Made by a program: the position numbers and the translations under genes. A stretch of 18,433 nucleotides of DNA, taken from positions 1 to 18,433 of the forward strand of contig URWR01000015.1 in NCBI GenBank assembly GCA_900551595.1. The letters are read 5' to 3'. Of this stretch, positions 5,746 through 15,199 are shown in pieces. Each line of letters starts with the position of its first letter. Within the stretch, counting starts at the first letter, position 1. This DNA comes from an uncultured Coriobacteriaceae bacterium. GTDB lineage: Bacteria > Actinomycetota > Coriobacteriia > Coriobacteriales > Atopobiaceae. The notes beneath the pieces were generated by a model, which did not search any database, was not told the DNA's origin, and saw only the letters and a list, made by a program, of their open reading frames with translations.

Positions 5746-8661
5746 ATGGCTTCAGAGGCGATTGTCATCCGCGGTGCTCGCGAGCACAACCTCCAAAATA
5801 TTGACGTGGATATTCCTCGTGACAAGCTTGTTGTCATAACTGGCTTATCTGGTTCAGGAAAGTCGAGTCTGGCTTTCGATACTATCTATGCCGAAGGTCA
5901 ACGGCGCTATGTGGAGTCACTTTCGAGCTATGCGCGCCAGTTTTTGGGGCAAATGGATAAGCCTGACCTCGACTCCATTGATGGTCTATCCCCAGCGGTA
6001 TCCATCGACCAAAAGACAACTTCCAAAAATCCACGCTCAACGGTGGGTACTGTCACTGAAATTTATGACTACCTCCGCTTGCTCTACGCACGTGTTGGTA
6101 CGCCACACTGCCCAGAGTGCGGGCGCGTGATCGAGCGTCAAACAACTGATCAGATTGCTGATAAGGTTTTGGTTGCAGGTGAAGGTCGCCGTGCCTTTGT
6201 GCTTGCACCTGTGGTGGTTGGTCGTAAAGGCGAATATACCAAGCTCTTTGAGGATCTGCGCCGCGAAGGCTTTTCTCGTGTGCGTGTTGACGGGGAAGTG
6301 CGTGAGCTGGATGAGGCTATCACGCTTGATAAAAAATTCAAGCACACCATTGAGGTTGTGGTTGATCGTATTGTTATTCGCGAAGGATCACTTGGTCGTA
6401 TCGCTGAAGCTGTAGAGACTGCCACTCGTCTTGCTGCTGGCAAAGTCGGCTTTTATCTACTCCCTCCGCGCGATGCTCCCGAAGGTACTGAAGGCGAGTT
6501 GCTCCAGTACTCATTGGCACTCGCTTGTCCTGAGCACGGCCACTCTATCGATGATCTTCAGCCGCGTGACTTTTCATTTAATGCTCCGTACGGCGCTTGT
6601 CCCGACTGTGATGGCTTAGGAACACGCCGTGTTGTTGAAGCGGAATCCCTCATTGTTGATGAGGCGCTTTCGGTTTCTGGCGGTGTGTTTGGATCAATCT
6701 TTGGTCATTCCAATTACTATCCGCAGATCCTTTCGGCTGTCTGTCGTCATATGGGGGAGTCCGATGAGACGCCTTGGCATGACCTCAAACCGAAGACGCG
6801 TCGCGCGCTGCTCGATGGTTTGGGTTCCAAGAAGATCCGGGTGGATTATCACACGCGTGATGGCCGTGACACTCACTGGCTTACTACATTTCCTGGTGTT
6901 CGTTCCATTCTGTTCGACCGCTGGCAGGAGACGAATTCTGAATCTACAAAAGCGCAGCTCGAGCGTTATATCCAGGAGGTTCCTTGCCCTACTTGCCATG
7001 GAGCTCGCTTAAAGCCTGAGTATTTGGCAGTAACTGTTGGCGGTAAGAATATCCAAGAGGTCTGCGATTTATCGTGTGCTCAGGCACTTGCATTCTTTAA
7101 GGAGTTAAAGCTTACCGATCGGCAGCAAACAATAGGCGGGGCCATTGTAAAAGAAATACGCGCGCGCCTGCAGTTTATGGTAAATGTTGGCCTCGACTAC
7201 CTTACGCTTTCACGTGCTGCGGCAACCCTTTCTGGTGGTGAGGCGCAGCGCATCCGTTTGGCAACGCAAATTGGCGCTGGTCTTATGGGTGTGTTGTACA
7301 TCCTTGATGAACCATCCATTGGTTTGCACCAGCGTGATAATGACCGTCTTATCGAGACGCTTTGTCGCCTGCGTGATCAGGGTAATACCGTCATTGTGGT
7401 TGAGCATGATGAAGATACTATTCGAGCGGCGGACTATGTTATCGATATGGGTCCGGGAGCTGGTGAGTTGGGTGGCAAGGTAGTATGCGCTGGCACTCCA
7501 GCACAAATTATGGCTTGTTCAGACTCTTTAACTGGACAGTATCTTACGGGTGAGCGGATGGTGCGTCTGCCCGAGAAGCGCCGCAACCCGCATCGTGGCG
7601 CTATTAAGGTGGTTGGTGCACGCGCAAACAATTTAAAGAATGTAACGGTAAAGGTGGAGCTTGGCACGTTTACGGTGGTAACAGGTGTATCGGGATCGGG
7701 AAAAAGCTCGCTGGTAACCGATACTATTGCTCCGGCGCTCACCAATGCTGTTCATCGTTCTAAACGCCTCGTTGGTCCCATGCGTCGTCTCGAAGGTCTT
7801 GAAAACGCAGAAGGCGAGCGAGTGATCGATAAGGTAATCGATATTGATCAGTCTCCCATTGGTCGTACGCCTCGTTCCAATCCAGCAACCTACATTGGTC
7901 TGTGGGATGATTTGCGTGCCCTCTTTGCTTCAACACCTGAAAGCCGTGCTCGTGGTTATTCTCCGGGTCGTTTTTCGTTCAATGTCTCGGGTGGTCGTTG
8001 TGAGGCATGCAAGGGCGACGGTCAAATTAAGATCGAAATGAATTTTCTGCCGGATGTGTATGTCCCTTGTGAGGCATGCGGTGGGCGTCGCTACAATCGA
8101 GAAACCCTTGAGGTCACTTACCATGGTAAGAATATTTCAGACGTGTTGGATATGACAGTAACCGAAGCACTCGCTTTCTTTGCCAATATTCCACGCATCA
8201 AGCGCAAGCTTCAAACACTCTATGATGTTGGACTGGGATATATCCATCTCGGACAGCCCGCTACAACGCTTTCGGGTGGTGAGGCTCAGCGTGTAAAACT
8301 GGCGAAAGAGCTTCATCGCCAGCAAACAGGCCGTACCTTCTACATACTTGATGAGCCTACAACTGGTCTTCATTTTGAAGATGTTCGTCAGTTAATTGAT
8401 GTCCTTGAAAAGCTTGTTGACGCTGGCAATACCGTGCTGGTCATTGAGCATAATCTCGATGTGATTAAAATGGCAGATCGCATTATAGATATGGGTCCGG
8501 AAGGCGGAGATGGTGGCGGTAGTGTCATTTGCTATGGCACTCCAGAACAAGTTGCAGCTTGCCCCGAAAGTTATACCGGACATTATTTAAGAGCGATTCT
8601 TGAACGTGATCGTGCTCGTATGGCAGCAGCACAACCTTCAGAAGTGCGTGAGGCAGAATAG
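5746..8661 (+). CDS. uvrA: excinuclease ABC subunit A
   Basis: UvrA is the damage-sensing ATPase of nucleotide excision repair. It dimerises, scans DNA with UvrB and loads UvrB at lesions. At 971 residues it has full family length. Two ABC ATPase modules are visible: Walker [10 protein letters not shown] at residues 33-41 and GVSGSGKSS from 647, each with its later LSGGEAQR signature and an ILDEP Walker B. Zinc-binding pairs are present at Cys122/125, at Cys414/417 (CPTCHGARL), and as the classic CX2CX19CX2C at Cys752, Cys755, Cys775 and Cys778. All catalytic elements appear intact. The neighbours ybaK and murJ follow within a few bases, so they are probably co-transcribed. uvrB and uvrC are not in the window. 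Confidence 0.97.
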   Translation: MASEAIVIRGAREHNLQNIDVDIPRDKLVVITGLSGSGKSSLAFDTIYAEGQRRYVESLSSYARQFLGQMDKPDLDSIDGLSPAVSIDQKTTSKNPRSTVGTVTEIYDYLRLLYARVGTPHCPECGRVIERQTTDQIADKVLVAGEGRRAFVLAPVVVGRKGEYTKLFEDLRREGFSRVRVDGEVRELDEAITLDKKFKHTIEVVVDRIVIREGSLGRIAEAVETATRLAAGKVGFYLLPPRDAPEGTEGELLQYSLALACPEHGHSIDDLQPRDFSFNAPYGACPDCDGLGTRRVVEAESLIVDEALSVSGGVFGSIFGHSNYYPQILSAVCRHMGESDETPWHDLKPKTRRALLDGLGSKKIRVDYHTRDGRDTHWLTTFPGVRSILFDRWQETNSESTKAQLERYIQEVPCPTCHGARLKPEYLAVTVGGKNIQEVCDLSCAQALAFFKELKLTDRQQTIGGAIVKEIRARLQFMVNVGLDYLTLSRAAATLSGGEAQRIRLATQIGAGLMGVLYILDEPSIGLHQRDNDRLIETLCRLRDQGNTVIVVEHDEDTIRAADYVIDMGPGAGELGGKVVCAGTPAQIMACSDSLTGQYLTGERMVRLPEKRRNPHRGAIKVVGARANNLKNVTVKVELGTFTVVTGVSGSGKSSLVTDTIAPALTNAVHRSKRLVGPMRRLEGLENAEGERVIDKVIDIDQSPIGRTPRSNPATYIGLWDDLRALFASTPESRARGYSPGRFSFNVSGGRCEACKGDGQIKIEMNFLPDVYVPCEACGGRRYNRETLEVTYHGKNISDVLDMTVTEALAFFANIPRIKRKLQTLYDVGLGYIHLGQPATTLSGGEAQRVKLAKELHRQQTGRTFYILDEPTTGLHFEDVRQLIDVLEKLVDAGNTVLVIEHNLDVIKMADRIIDMGPEGGDGGGSVICYGTPEQVAACPESYTGHYLRAILERDRARMAAAQPSEVREAE

Positions 8662-8663
8662 GT

Positions 8664-9170
8664 ATGTCAAAAAAGGAACGCGTCCAAAAAACGAATGCTA
8701 TGCGCGAATTGGAGCGCGGAGGCGTAGCTTTTGAGGTGCGCACGTATGACGTGGAGCACGAAGATTTATCGAGCGGCGTGGGTGTCCGCATTTCTTCGAT
8801 ATTAGGAGAAGATCCAAACGCAGCTTTTAAGACGCTTGTAACAAAGACTGCCACCGGTGGTTATGTGGTGTGTTGTATCCCCGTTGCTGCTGAGCTCGAC
8901 CTCAAAAAGGCTGCTCGGGCTGCAGGGGAGAAGTCGCTCACCATGTTGCCATTACGCGAGTTGGAAGCAGTTACAGGGTATGTGCGTGGCGGATGCTCGC
9001 CCGTGGGCATGAAACGTCTTTTTCCTACCGTTATTGACGAGACAGCTCAGCTTTTTGATGAGATTAGTATTTCGGGTGGTCGACGCGGCATTTCGCTCGA
9101 TCTAAACCCTGAGGCGCTCGCCCAGTTCTTGGGGGCGATATTTGCCGATATTGAGCGAGATGAAGGGTAG
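8664..9170 (+). CDS. ybaK: YbaK/EbsC family Cys-tRNA(Pro) deacylase
   Basis: The 168-residue cytoplasmic protein matches YbaK, which hydrolyses cysteine wrongly attached to tRNA(Pro) by prolyl-tRNA synthetase. Diagnostic segments are AAFKTLV with the conserved Lys56 of the active site, then GYVRGGCSPVGMKRLFPTVID, and the C-terminal SGGRRGISLDLNP. The length is normal (about 155-170). The ATG begins two bases after the uvrA stop, and its ribosome site lies inside the end of uvrA, pointing to translational coupling. Substrate preference within the family (YbaK versus ProX or other editing proteins) cannot be fixed from sequence alone, though the GCSP motif favours YbaK. Confidence 0.92.
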   Translation: MSKKERVQKTNAMRELERGGVAFEVRTYDVEHEDLSSGVGVRISSILGEDPNAAFKTLVTKTATGGYVVCCIPVAAELDLKKAARAAGEKSLTMLPLRELEAVTGYVRGGCSPVGMKRLFPTVIDETAQLFDEISISGGRRGISLDLNPEALAQFLGAIFADIERDEG

Positions 9171-9174
9171 CAAC

Positions 9175-10827
9175 ATGAACGAGAAAAACCCTAACGTGCC
9201 TTCAAATTCATCAGATGAGATAACAACTGAAACGTCTACTCATGCAACAACCAATACGGTTGAAGGCGTTGGCCGTTCTGCGGCGATGATGAGTGCACTT
9301 GTTATATTGAGTCGTATTACAGGATTCTTCCGTACATGGGGTCAGGCGTTTGCGCTGGGCGTTACGGTTGTTTCCAGCTGCTATACCGTTGCCAATAACT
9401 TGCCCAATCAGCTTTACGAACTGGTTATGGGTGGCATGCTCATTACTGCGTTCTTGCCGGTGTATCTTTCTGTAAAGCATCGAGCAGGACGTGAAGGAGC
9501 TAATAAATACGCTTCAAATCTTGTGTCACTCGTTGTTATTATCATGGGAGTTGTGGCACTTGTCGGTTTTGTTTTTGCTGCTCAAGTGGTGTGGACGCAA
9601 TCGTTTGGTGCTACCGATGAGTTTAACTCCGATCTTGCCACGTATTTCTTCCGCTTCTTTGTTATTGAAGTCGTGCTCTATGCGCTTTCATCAATTCTTT
9701 CTGGTGTGCTCAATGCGGAGCGTGATTATCTGTGGAGTAACGCTGCTCCAATCTTTAACAACTTTGTCTGCACGGCTTCGTTTTTTGGGTATGCAGCGCT
9801 TGTAAACAGTTATCCCGATCTGGCAATTCTTTGTCTGGCAATTGGCAATCCTTTGGGCGTGGCGGTACAAGTACTTATGCAGGTGCCGGCCTTGCGAAAG
9901 CACGGTATTCACATTCGTCCCTATGTGGACCTGTCTGATCCTGCTCTTCGGGAAACGCTTTCCATTGGTATTCCGTCTCTCATTGTTACCTTTGCCTCAT
10001 TTGTGACGGTATCGGTACAGACATCGAGCGCTCTATCGGTTACCGCAGCTGGCTCTTCTGTGGCGTACTATGCCCGTCTTTGGTACACCTTGCCCTATGC
10101 AATTCTCGCTATTCCCATTACTACGGCGATGTTTACCGAGCTTTCTGAGTCGGTATCGGCGGGTGATATGGATGGATATCGCAAAGGAGTTGCCATGGGA
10201 ACAAGTCAGATCATGTTCTTCTTGGTGCCTTTTGCGCTCTATCTTATTGTTTTTGCTATCCCGCTTATCACGCTGCTTGCAGCAGGCGCCTTTTCTGCTG
10301 ACGATATCGCTATGACAGCGCGTTATTTACAGGTCTTAGCGCTCTCGCTGCCATTCTATGGGGTGTGCACCTACCTCCAGAAGGTCTGCTCATCGTTGCG
10401 CCGTATGGGAGTTTTTGCGTGGGCGAGTGTTGTAGCGGGTGTCATTCAAGTTGCATTCTGCCTGTTTTTAACGCCAGTTTTTGGTCTTGATATGGTGGCG
10501 CTCAGCTCTCTGTTCTTCTTTATTGCGGTAGATGTTGTAACCTTCTGGAGCCTTCGACGCGATCTTGGTGGAATGGGATTATCCCACGTCTTATCTTCCT
10601 GTATACGATCCTGTGGTCTTGGATTAGTCGGAGCTTTTGTTGGCGGTGTCATTCTTTTCGCTTTGAATGGTCTTGCTCCAATTGGTGGCTCGCTCGCTCG
10701 CGCGTTTATGTATACGGTTGCAGGTGGTATACCAGCTCTTCTCGTGACCTTTGGGTTGGCGCTTGTGTTTAAGCTTCCAGAGTCAAGTATGATTCGGTCA
10801 CTTTTGAGACGTATTCGCCGAAGCTAA
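9175..10827 (+). CDS. murJ: MurJ/MviN lipid II flippase
   Basis: This polytopic membrane protein (550 residues) belongs to the MurJ family of the MOP superfamily, which flips lipid II outward for peptidoglycan synthesis. The first family segment, SALVILSRITGFFRTWGQAF, holds the conserved Arg residues, followed by NNLPNQLYELVMGG with its conserved Asn/Pro/Leu. Hydrophobic segments run nearly to the C-terminus, as expected for about 14 helices. The first 30 residues are a Ser/Thr/Asn-rich hydrophilic tail. I chose ATG 9175 because AAGGG stands nine bases upstream; an in-frame ATG at 9142 lies inside ybaK and lacks a ribosome site. The gene starts four bases after the ybaK stop, in the same probable operon. 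Other MOP exporters are possible but fit less well. Confidence 0.92.
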   Translation: MNEKNPNVPSNSSDEITTETSTHATTNTVEGVGRSAAMMSALVILSRITGFFRTWGQAFALGVTVVSSCYTVANNLPNQLYELVMGGMLITAFLPVYLSVKHRAGREGANKYASNLVSLVVIIMGVVALVGFVFAAQVVWTQSFGATDEFNSDLATYFFRFFVIEVVLYALSSILSGVLNAERDYLWSNAAPIFNNFVCTASFFGYAALVNSYPDLAILCLAIGNPLGVAVQVLMQVPALRKHGIHIRPYVDLSDPALRETLSIGIPSLIVTFASFVTVSVQTSSALSVTAAGSSVAYYARLWYTLPYAILAIPITTAMFTELSESVSAGDMDGYRKGVAMGTSQIMFFLVPFALYLIVFAIPLITLLAAGAFSADDIAMTARYLQVLALSLPFYGVCTYLQKVCSSLRRMGVFAWASVVAGVIQVAFCLFLTPVFGLDMVALSSLFFFIAVDVVTFWSLRRDLGGMGLSHVLSSCIRSCGLGLVGAFVGGVILFALNGLAPIGGSLARAFMYTVAGGIPALLVTFGLALVFKLPESSMIRSLLRRIRRS

Positions 10828-11020
10828 CAAAAGTTGTTCATCACGTTTCGACCTTGTTTCCCTTCTTCAATATTCCTGATTTTGCGCGGTCAAACACGCA
10901 CAATAGGCTCAAAGCACCTGTAAAGATTCGTTTTATCGCGACATCTGCTGCAGGGATGCCGTGTATTCGAAGGACGGGTGTTTTGCGCCCACAGGAACCA
11001 GACATTGAAGGAGGAAGAAG

Positions 11021-12247
11021 ATGGGCTTTAATAAAACGCTTTCTCGTAGGAACTTCGTCCAGCTACTTGGGGCTTCGGGCGCTATTGCCGCCGTTGGTCT
11101 TTCCGGTTGCGATTCCGCGAAATCCGGCTCAGGTTCAGCTTTTATGCTGGGTGGCATTGGACCCACCACTGGTGATGCTGCCATCTATGGCAAGGCTTGT
11201 CAGAACGCTGCACAAATTGCCGTTGATGAGATCAAGGAAGAGGGCGGCGACATTCAGTTTGAGCTCAACTTCCAGGATGATGCCAATGATGCTGAGAAGT
11301 CTGTAAATGCTTATAACAACCTCAAGGACTGGGGTATGCAGATTCTCGTAGGCACTACTACAACCACGCCTTGCGTTGCTGTTTCTGCTGAGACAAACGC
11401 TGACAATCTCTTCCAGCTCACTCCTTCCGCATCATCTACCGATGTTATCGGTGGTCAACCCGATGCAGAGGGCAACATTTCTACGCCGCGCAAGGATAAC
11501 GTTTTCCAGATGTGCTTTACCGATCCTAACCAGGGTGCCGCTTCTGCACAGTACATTTCTGAACAGAAGCTTGGTAACGCTATTGCCATTATCTACAACA
11601 TGTCTGATACCTACTCCACCGGTATTTATCAGAGTTTCAAGGCTGAGGCAGCTAATCTGGGGCTGAACATCGTTTCTGAGACTTCGTTTACTAACGACAA
11701 TGCTACAGACTTCTCGGTACAGCTCAATGCTGCTAAAAATGCCAATGCAGACCTTGTCTTCCTGCCGATTTACTACACCCCGATTTCACTTATCCTGACC
11801 CAGGCAAGCAACATGGGCTTCTCTCCCAACTGGTTCGGCGTAGACGGCATGGATGGCCTGCTTACGGTTGAGGGCTTTGACACCTCTCTTGCAGAGGGTG
11901 CAATGCTGCTGACACCATTTGTTGCCACTGCTACCGATGAGGCAACCACAAGCTTTGTTAGCAAGTATGAGGATAAGTACGGCGAGACCCCTAATCAGTT
12001 CGCTGCCGATACCTATGACTGCGTCTACGCCATTCGCGACGCACTTCAGAAGGCTGGCTGCACTCCTGATCAGGATGCTTCAACCATCTGTGATGCACTC
12101 ATTGAGACATTCACCTCTTCTGACTTCTCCTACACCGGCCTTACAACTGCTGGTAAGGCTGCTACATGGTCTGATACAGGCGAGATTTCTAAGCAGCCGA
12201 TGGGCATGGTCATTGAGAACGGTGTCTACATGCCGCTTGATTCCTAA
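11021..12247 (+). CDS. livJ: branched-chain amino-acid ABC transporter, substrate-binding lipoprotein
   Basis: The 408-residue protein is the extracytoplasmic receptor of a LIV-type (HAAT family) importer. The N-terminus combines a twin-arginine motif (SRRNFVQLLG, residues 8-17) with a lipobox VGLSGC ending at Cys30, so it is probably exported folded by Tat and anchored as a lipoprotein on the outer face of the membrane. The mature part is a type I periplasmic-binding fold: MLGGIGPTTGDAAIYG, FELNFQDDANDAEKSVNAYN and LVGTTTTTPCVAVS are characteristic. GGAGGAAG gives a strong ribosome site. It opens the livJHMGF cluster. The 193 bases upstream hold no promoter I can call with confidence and no T-box or riboswitch signature. 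Leucine, isoleucine and valine are the likely ligands, but other amino acids or amides occur in this family. Confidence 0.92.
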   Translation: MGFNKTLSRRNFVQLLGASGAIAAVGLSGCDSAKSGSGSAFMLGGIGPTTGDAAIYGKACQNAAQIAVDEIKEEGGDIQFELNFQDDANDAEKSVNAYNNLKDWGMQILVGTTTTTPCVAVSAETNADNLFQLTPSASSTDVIGGQPDAEGNISTPRKDNVFQMCFTDPNQGAASAQYISEQKLGNAIAIIYNMSDTYSTGIYQSFKAEAANLGLNIVSETSFTNDNATDFSVQLNAAKNANADLVFLPIYYTPISLILTQASNMGFSPNWFGVDGMDGLLTVEGFDTSLAEGAMLLTPFVATATDEATTSFVSKYEDKYGETPNQFAADTYDCVYAIRDALQKAGCTPDQDASTICDALIETFTSSDFSYTGLTTAGKAATWSDTGEISKQPMGMVIENGVYMPLDS

Positions 12248-12279
12248 CGTATTATTGGCTGCAGTGATCTGATCAAAGT

Positions 12280-12306
12280 GGGGGCCATCTTTTTGAGGTG
12301 GTCTCC
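12280..12306 (+). promoter_or_regulatory. intercistronic hairpin between livJ and livH
   Basis: Bases 12280-12289 pair with 12297-12306 over ten positions (three G-U pairs in RNA) around a TTTTTGA loop. It lies 32 bases after the livJ stop and 25 before the livH start. No U-run follows, so it looks like a processing or stability element that lets binding-protein mRNA outnumber permease mRNA rather than a full stop. This role is inferred from other binding-protein operons. Confidence 0.5.
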
Positions 12307-12330
12307 GCTTTCCTCTTGAAAGGAGGGGAC

Positions 12331-13212
12331 ATGGAGATTCTTGCCAATCTTATTAACGGTATGAGCTTGGGAAGTGTGTATGCCATCATCGCACTCGGCT
12401 ATACCATGGTTTATGGCATTGCGAAGATGCTGAACTTTGCCCATGGTGATGTCATCATGGTCGGTGCTTATATCTGCTTCTGCTCCGTAAGCTATCTTGG
12501 GCTGCCACCAATGCTTGGTGTGCTGCTGTCGGTGGTGGGATGCACACTGCTTGGCATCATTGTCGAACGACTTGCCTATAAGCCTCTGAGAAATGCTCCG
12601 TCGCTCAACGTTCTTATTACAGCTATTGGCGTAAGCTACTTTTTGCAGAATGCCGCTCTTCTGATAATGGGCTCTGATCCTAAGTCTTTTTCGTCAATTA
12701 TTAGCCTGCCGGCAATCAATCTGTTTGATGGTAGTCTGACAATTAGTGCCACGGCTGTAATTACGATTCTTGCTTGCGTTGTCATTATGCTGGCACTGAC
12801 AACATTTACCAACAAAACCAAGATGGGTAAGGCCATGCGTGCGTGCTCCGAGGATCGTGAAGCTGCGCAGCTGATGGGCATCAATGTTAATTCAACCATT
12901 TCGATGGTATTTGCTATCGGTTCTGGTCTTGCAGCTATTGCAGGCGTCCTTATGTGCTCGGCATATCCAACCCTTATGCCAACAACTGGTTCCATGCCTG
13001 GTATCAAAGCTTTTACGGCAGCTGTTTTTGGCGGCATTGGCTCTATTCCAGGAGCTGCTTTGGGCGGTATTTTGTTGGGCATCATCGAGATTTTTGCTCG
13101 CGCCTATATTGGTACGCAAGTGGCCGATGCAGTTGTTTTTGCGGTTCTAATTGTGATTTTGCTCATCAAACCTTCTGGCCTTCTGGGCAAAGTAGTTCAC
13201 GAGAAGGTATAG
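12331..13212 (+). CDS. livH: branched-chain amino-acid ABC transporter, permease LivH
   Basis: This 293-residue integral membrane protein is the first of two permease subunits forming the LIV channel. The N-terminal segment ANLINGMSLGSVYAIIALGY and the following TMVYGIAKMLNFAHGDVIMVGAY are hallmarks of LivH. The EAA-like coupling region appears near the middle (MRACSEDREAAQLMGIN), facing the ATPases. I chose ATG 12331 because AAAGGAGG sits just upstream. An in-frame GTG at 12298 would add 11 residues but lies within the hairpin region and has no ribosome site. It is separated from livJ by 83 bases and abuts livM directly. Confidence 0.95.
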   Translation: MEILANLINGMSLGSVYAIIALGYTMVYGIAKMLNFAHGDVIMVGAYICFCSVSYLGLPPMLGVLLSVVGCTLLGIIVERLAYKPLRNAPSLNVLITAIGVSYFLQNAALLIMGSDPKSFSSIISLPAINLFDGSLTISATAVITILACVVIMLALTTFTNKTKMGKAMRACSEDREAAQLMGINVNSTISMVFAIGSGLAAIAGVLMCSAYPTLMPTTGSMPGIKAFTAAVFGGIGSIPGAALGGILLGIIEIFARAYIGTQVADAVVFAVLIVILLIKPSGLLGKVVHEKV

Positions 13213-14310
13213 GTGGTGAAGCAGATGAAAAAACAGCTTAAGTCGCAAACGCGGTCTACTATTGCTACATATGCCCTTGTCATTGGCGCGTTTATTCTCG
13301 TGACTGTTCTTGACAGCGTTGGCCTGATCTCCAACTCACTGCAGGGACAGCTCGTTCCAATTTGTGCATACGTCTGCTTGGCAGTTTCACTGAACCTTGT
13401 CGTAGGTGTGTCCGGTGAGCTTTCGCTTGGCCATGCTGGCTTTATGAGCGTGGGTGCTTTTACTGGTGTTGTGGCCGCTGGTGTGCTTGCTCATTCTGGT
13501 GTGGAGTCTGAGCTGCTCATTTTTGTAATCGCAGCAATTATTGGTGCGGTTGCAGCGGGCCTTATCGGATTTATTATTGGCATTCCTGTCATGCGCCTTC
13601 GTGGCGACTACCTGGCAATTGTTACCCTTGCCTTTGGTGAGATTATCAAAAACATTCTCAATATTATTTACGTGGGCGTAGATGATGCCGGCCTGCATTT
13701 CTCTACCCAGGACACAGCATCGCTTGGTATGCAGCAAGGCACAATTCTTATCAATGGTCCCAAAGGTGCTGTAGGCATCGATAAGATCTCAACATTTGTG
13801 CTTGGCGTTATCTTGGTTCTTATTACGGTGGCTGTCGTACTTAATCTCATTCACAGCCGTAGTGGTCGAGCGATTATGGCAGTCCGTGATAATCGCATTG
13901 CTGCTGAGAGTGTTGGAATTAATACCACGAAATATCGCCTGATGGCCTTCACGGTAGCTTCTGCACTTGCTGGTGCGGCTGGCGTACTGTATGCCATGAA
14001 CTACTCGACTATTGTTCCATCACAGTTTGGCTTTAATCAGTCGATCTTGATTCTCGTTTATGTCGTGCTCGGTGGCATGGGCAATGTTTGGGGCTCTATT
14101 ATCTCGGCTGCTTTCTTGACAGTGCTTCCCGAGATTCTTCGTCCCATCAATCAGTACCGTATGCTCATTTATGCCGTTGTGCTGATTCTTGTCATGGTTG
14201 TTCCGCACTTTGCACCGTTCCAACGTCTGATTGAGAAGATCAAGAGTCGCTTCCGTGGTGGAAACAATGAAGTTGCTGCAGCTACGGAGGGAGGCGATGG
14301 CAATGAGTAA
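13213..14310 (+). CDS. livM: branched-chain amino-acid ABC transporter, permease LivM
   Basis: The second LIV permease subunit is 365 residues. Family marks include LSLGHAGFMSVGAF (an analogue of the LivH NFAHG motif), then MRLRGDYLAIVTLAFGEIIK, and the coupling helix region MAVRDNRIAAESVGINTTKYR. It ends in a charged cytoplasmic tail rich in Glu and Gly. GTG 13213 follows the livH stop without a gap. ATG 13225, four codons in, has AGGTGG eight bases upstream and may be the true start. The end overlaps the start of livG. Length is within the family range. Confidence 0.93.
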   Translation: MVKQMKKQLKSQTRSTIATYALVIGAFILVTVLDSVGLISNSLQGQLVPICAYVCLAVSLNLVVGVSGELSLGHAGFMSVGAFTGVVAAGVLAHSGVESELLIFVIAAIIGAVAAGLIGFIIGIPVMRLRGDYLAIVTLAFGEIIKNILNIIYVGVDDAGLHFSTQDTASLGMQQGTILINGPKGAVGIDKISTFVLGVILVLITVAVVLNLIHSRSGRAIMAVRDNRIAAESVGINTTKYRLMAFTVASALAGAAGVLYAMNYSTIVPSQFGFNQSILILVYVVLGGMGNVWGSIISAAFLTVLPEILRPINQYRMLIYAVVLILVMVVPHFAPFQRLIEKIKSRFRGGNNEVAAATEGGDGNE

Positions 14311-15199
14311 AAAAGAACAAGCTCAAGGAAAGTCCAAGATGGTGCCATTGCCGTCGCAAGGTATCGTTCCAGAGCGTGATGTGTATACAACCCCTGCTCT
14401 TGAATGCCGCCATTTGGGAATTGATTTTGGTGGTCTTCATGCGGTTGAAGACTTCAACATCACTGTGGGTAAAACCGAGATTGCAGGTCTTATTGGGCCT
14501 AACGGCGCAGGTAAAACAACCGTTTTTAATCTGCTTACGAAGGTTTATCAGCCCACACGAGGCACCATTCTTATTGATGGGCAGGACACTGCGGGCCTTA
14601 ATCCTGTGAAGGTAAATCAGCTTGGCGTGGCCCGTACGTTCCAAAATATCCGTCTCTTCTCAACACTTTCTGTTGAGGATAATGTGCGTGCTGGTTTGCA
14701 TAACCAGGTGAAATGCGGAGTTATTTCCGCCATTTTCCGCTTGCCACGCCATTGGAAATGTGAGCGCGAATCACATGAACGTGCTCTCGAATTGCTCGAT
14801 GTTTTCGGTATGGCAGATTACGCCAACGATATAGCCGGATCCCTCCCGTATGGTGCTCAGCGTCGTCTTGAGATCGTAAGAGCTTTAGCCACCAATCCAA
14901 AGCTTCTTCTTCTGGACGAGCCCGCAGCTGGCATGAACCCTTCAGAGACCGCCGAGCTTATGGAAAACATTCGCGCTATTCGCGATCGTTTCCAGATTGC
15001 TATTTTGCTCATTGAGCATGATATGGACCTCGTTATGAATATCTGCGAGGGTATTGCGGTGCTTAACTACGGCAAGATTATTGCCAAGGGTACCGCTGAG
15101 CAAATTCAATCGAACCCTGAGGTTATTGAGGCGTATCTCGGTGCTGGCGCTCAGACTGATAAAGCGCAGGATAAATCTGAGGGAGGCGAAAACGCATGA
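14297..15199 (+). CDS. livG: branched-chain amino-acid ABC transporter, ATPase LivG
   Basis: LivG is one of the two ATPases that drive the importer from the cytoplasmic side. Walker A GPNGAGKTT, the Q-loop region VARTFQNIRLF, the LivG-type signature LPYGAQRRLEI and Walker B LLLLDEPAAGMNP are all intact, followed by the switch His in LLIEHDMDLV. From ATG 14297 the product is 300 residues. About 35 residues precede the usual LivG beginning (ALECRHLGIDFGG), which is longer than most family members (about 255); this extension is polar and low-complexity. GGAGGGAGG serves ATG 14297 or ATG 14303, so the start may be six bases later. It overlaps livM by 14 bases. Confidence 0.93.
   Translation: MAMSKKEQAQGKSKMVPLPSQGIVPERDVYTTPALECRHLGIDFGGLHAVEDFNITVGKTEIAGLIGPNGAGKTTVFNLLTKVYQPTRGTILIDGQDTAGLNPVKVNQLGVARTFQNIRLFSTLSVEDNVRAGLHNQVKCGVISAIFRLPRHWKCERESHERALELLDVFGMADYANDIAGSLPYGAQRRLEIVRALATNPKLLLLDEPAAGMNPSETAELMENIRAIRDRFQIAILLIEHDMDLVMNICEGIAVLNYGKIIAKGTAEQIQSNPEVIEAYLGAGAQTDKAQDKSEGGENA

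Noticed and set aside
9142..9174. ATG 9142 as the start of murJ
   Set aside because: It lies inside ybaK without a ribosome site, whereas ATG 9175 has AAGGG nine bases upstream.
10828..11020. T-box or riboswitch upstream of livJ
   Set aside because: Only a 5-bp hairpin (GGGTG/CGCCC) is visible; no T-box GGTGG core, specifier loop or antiterminator was found.
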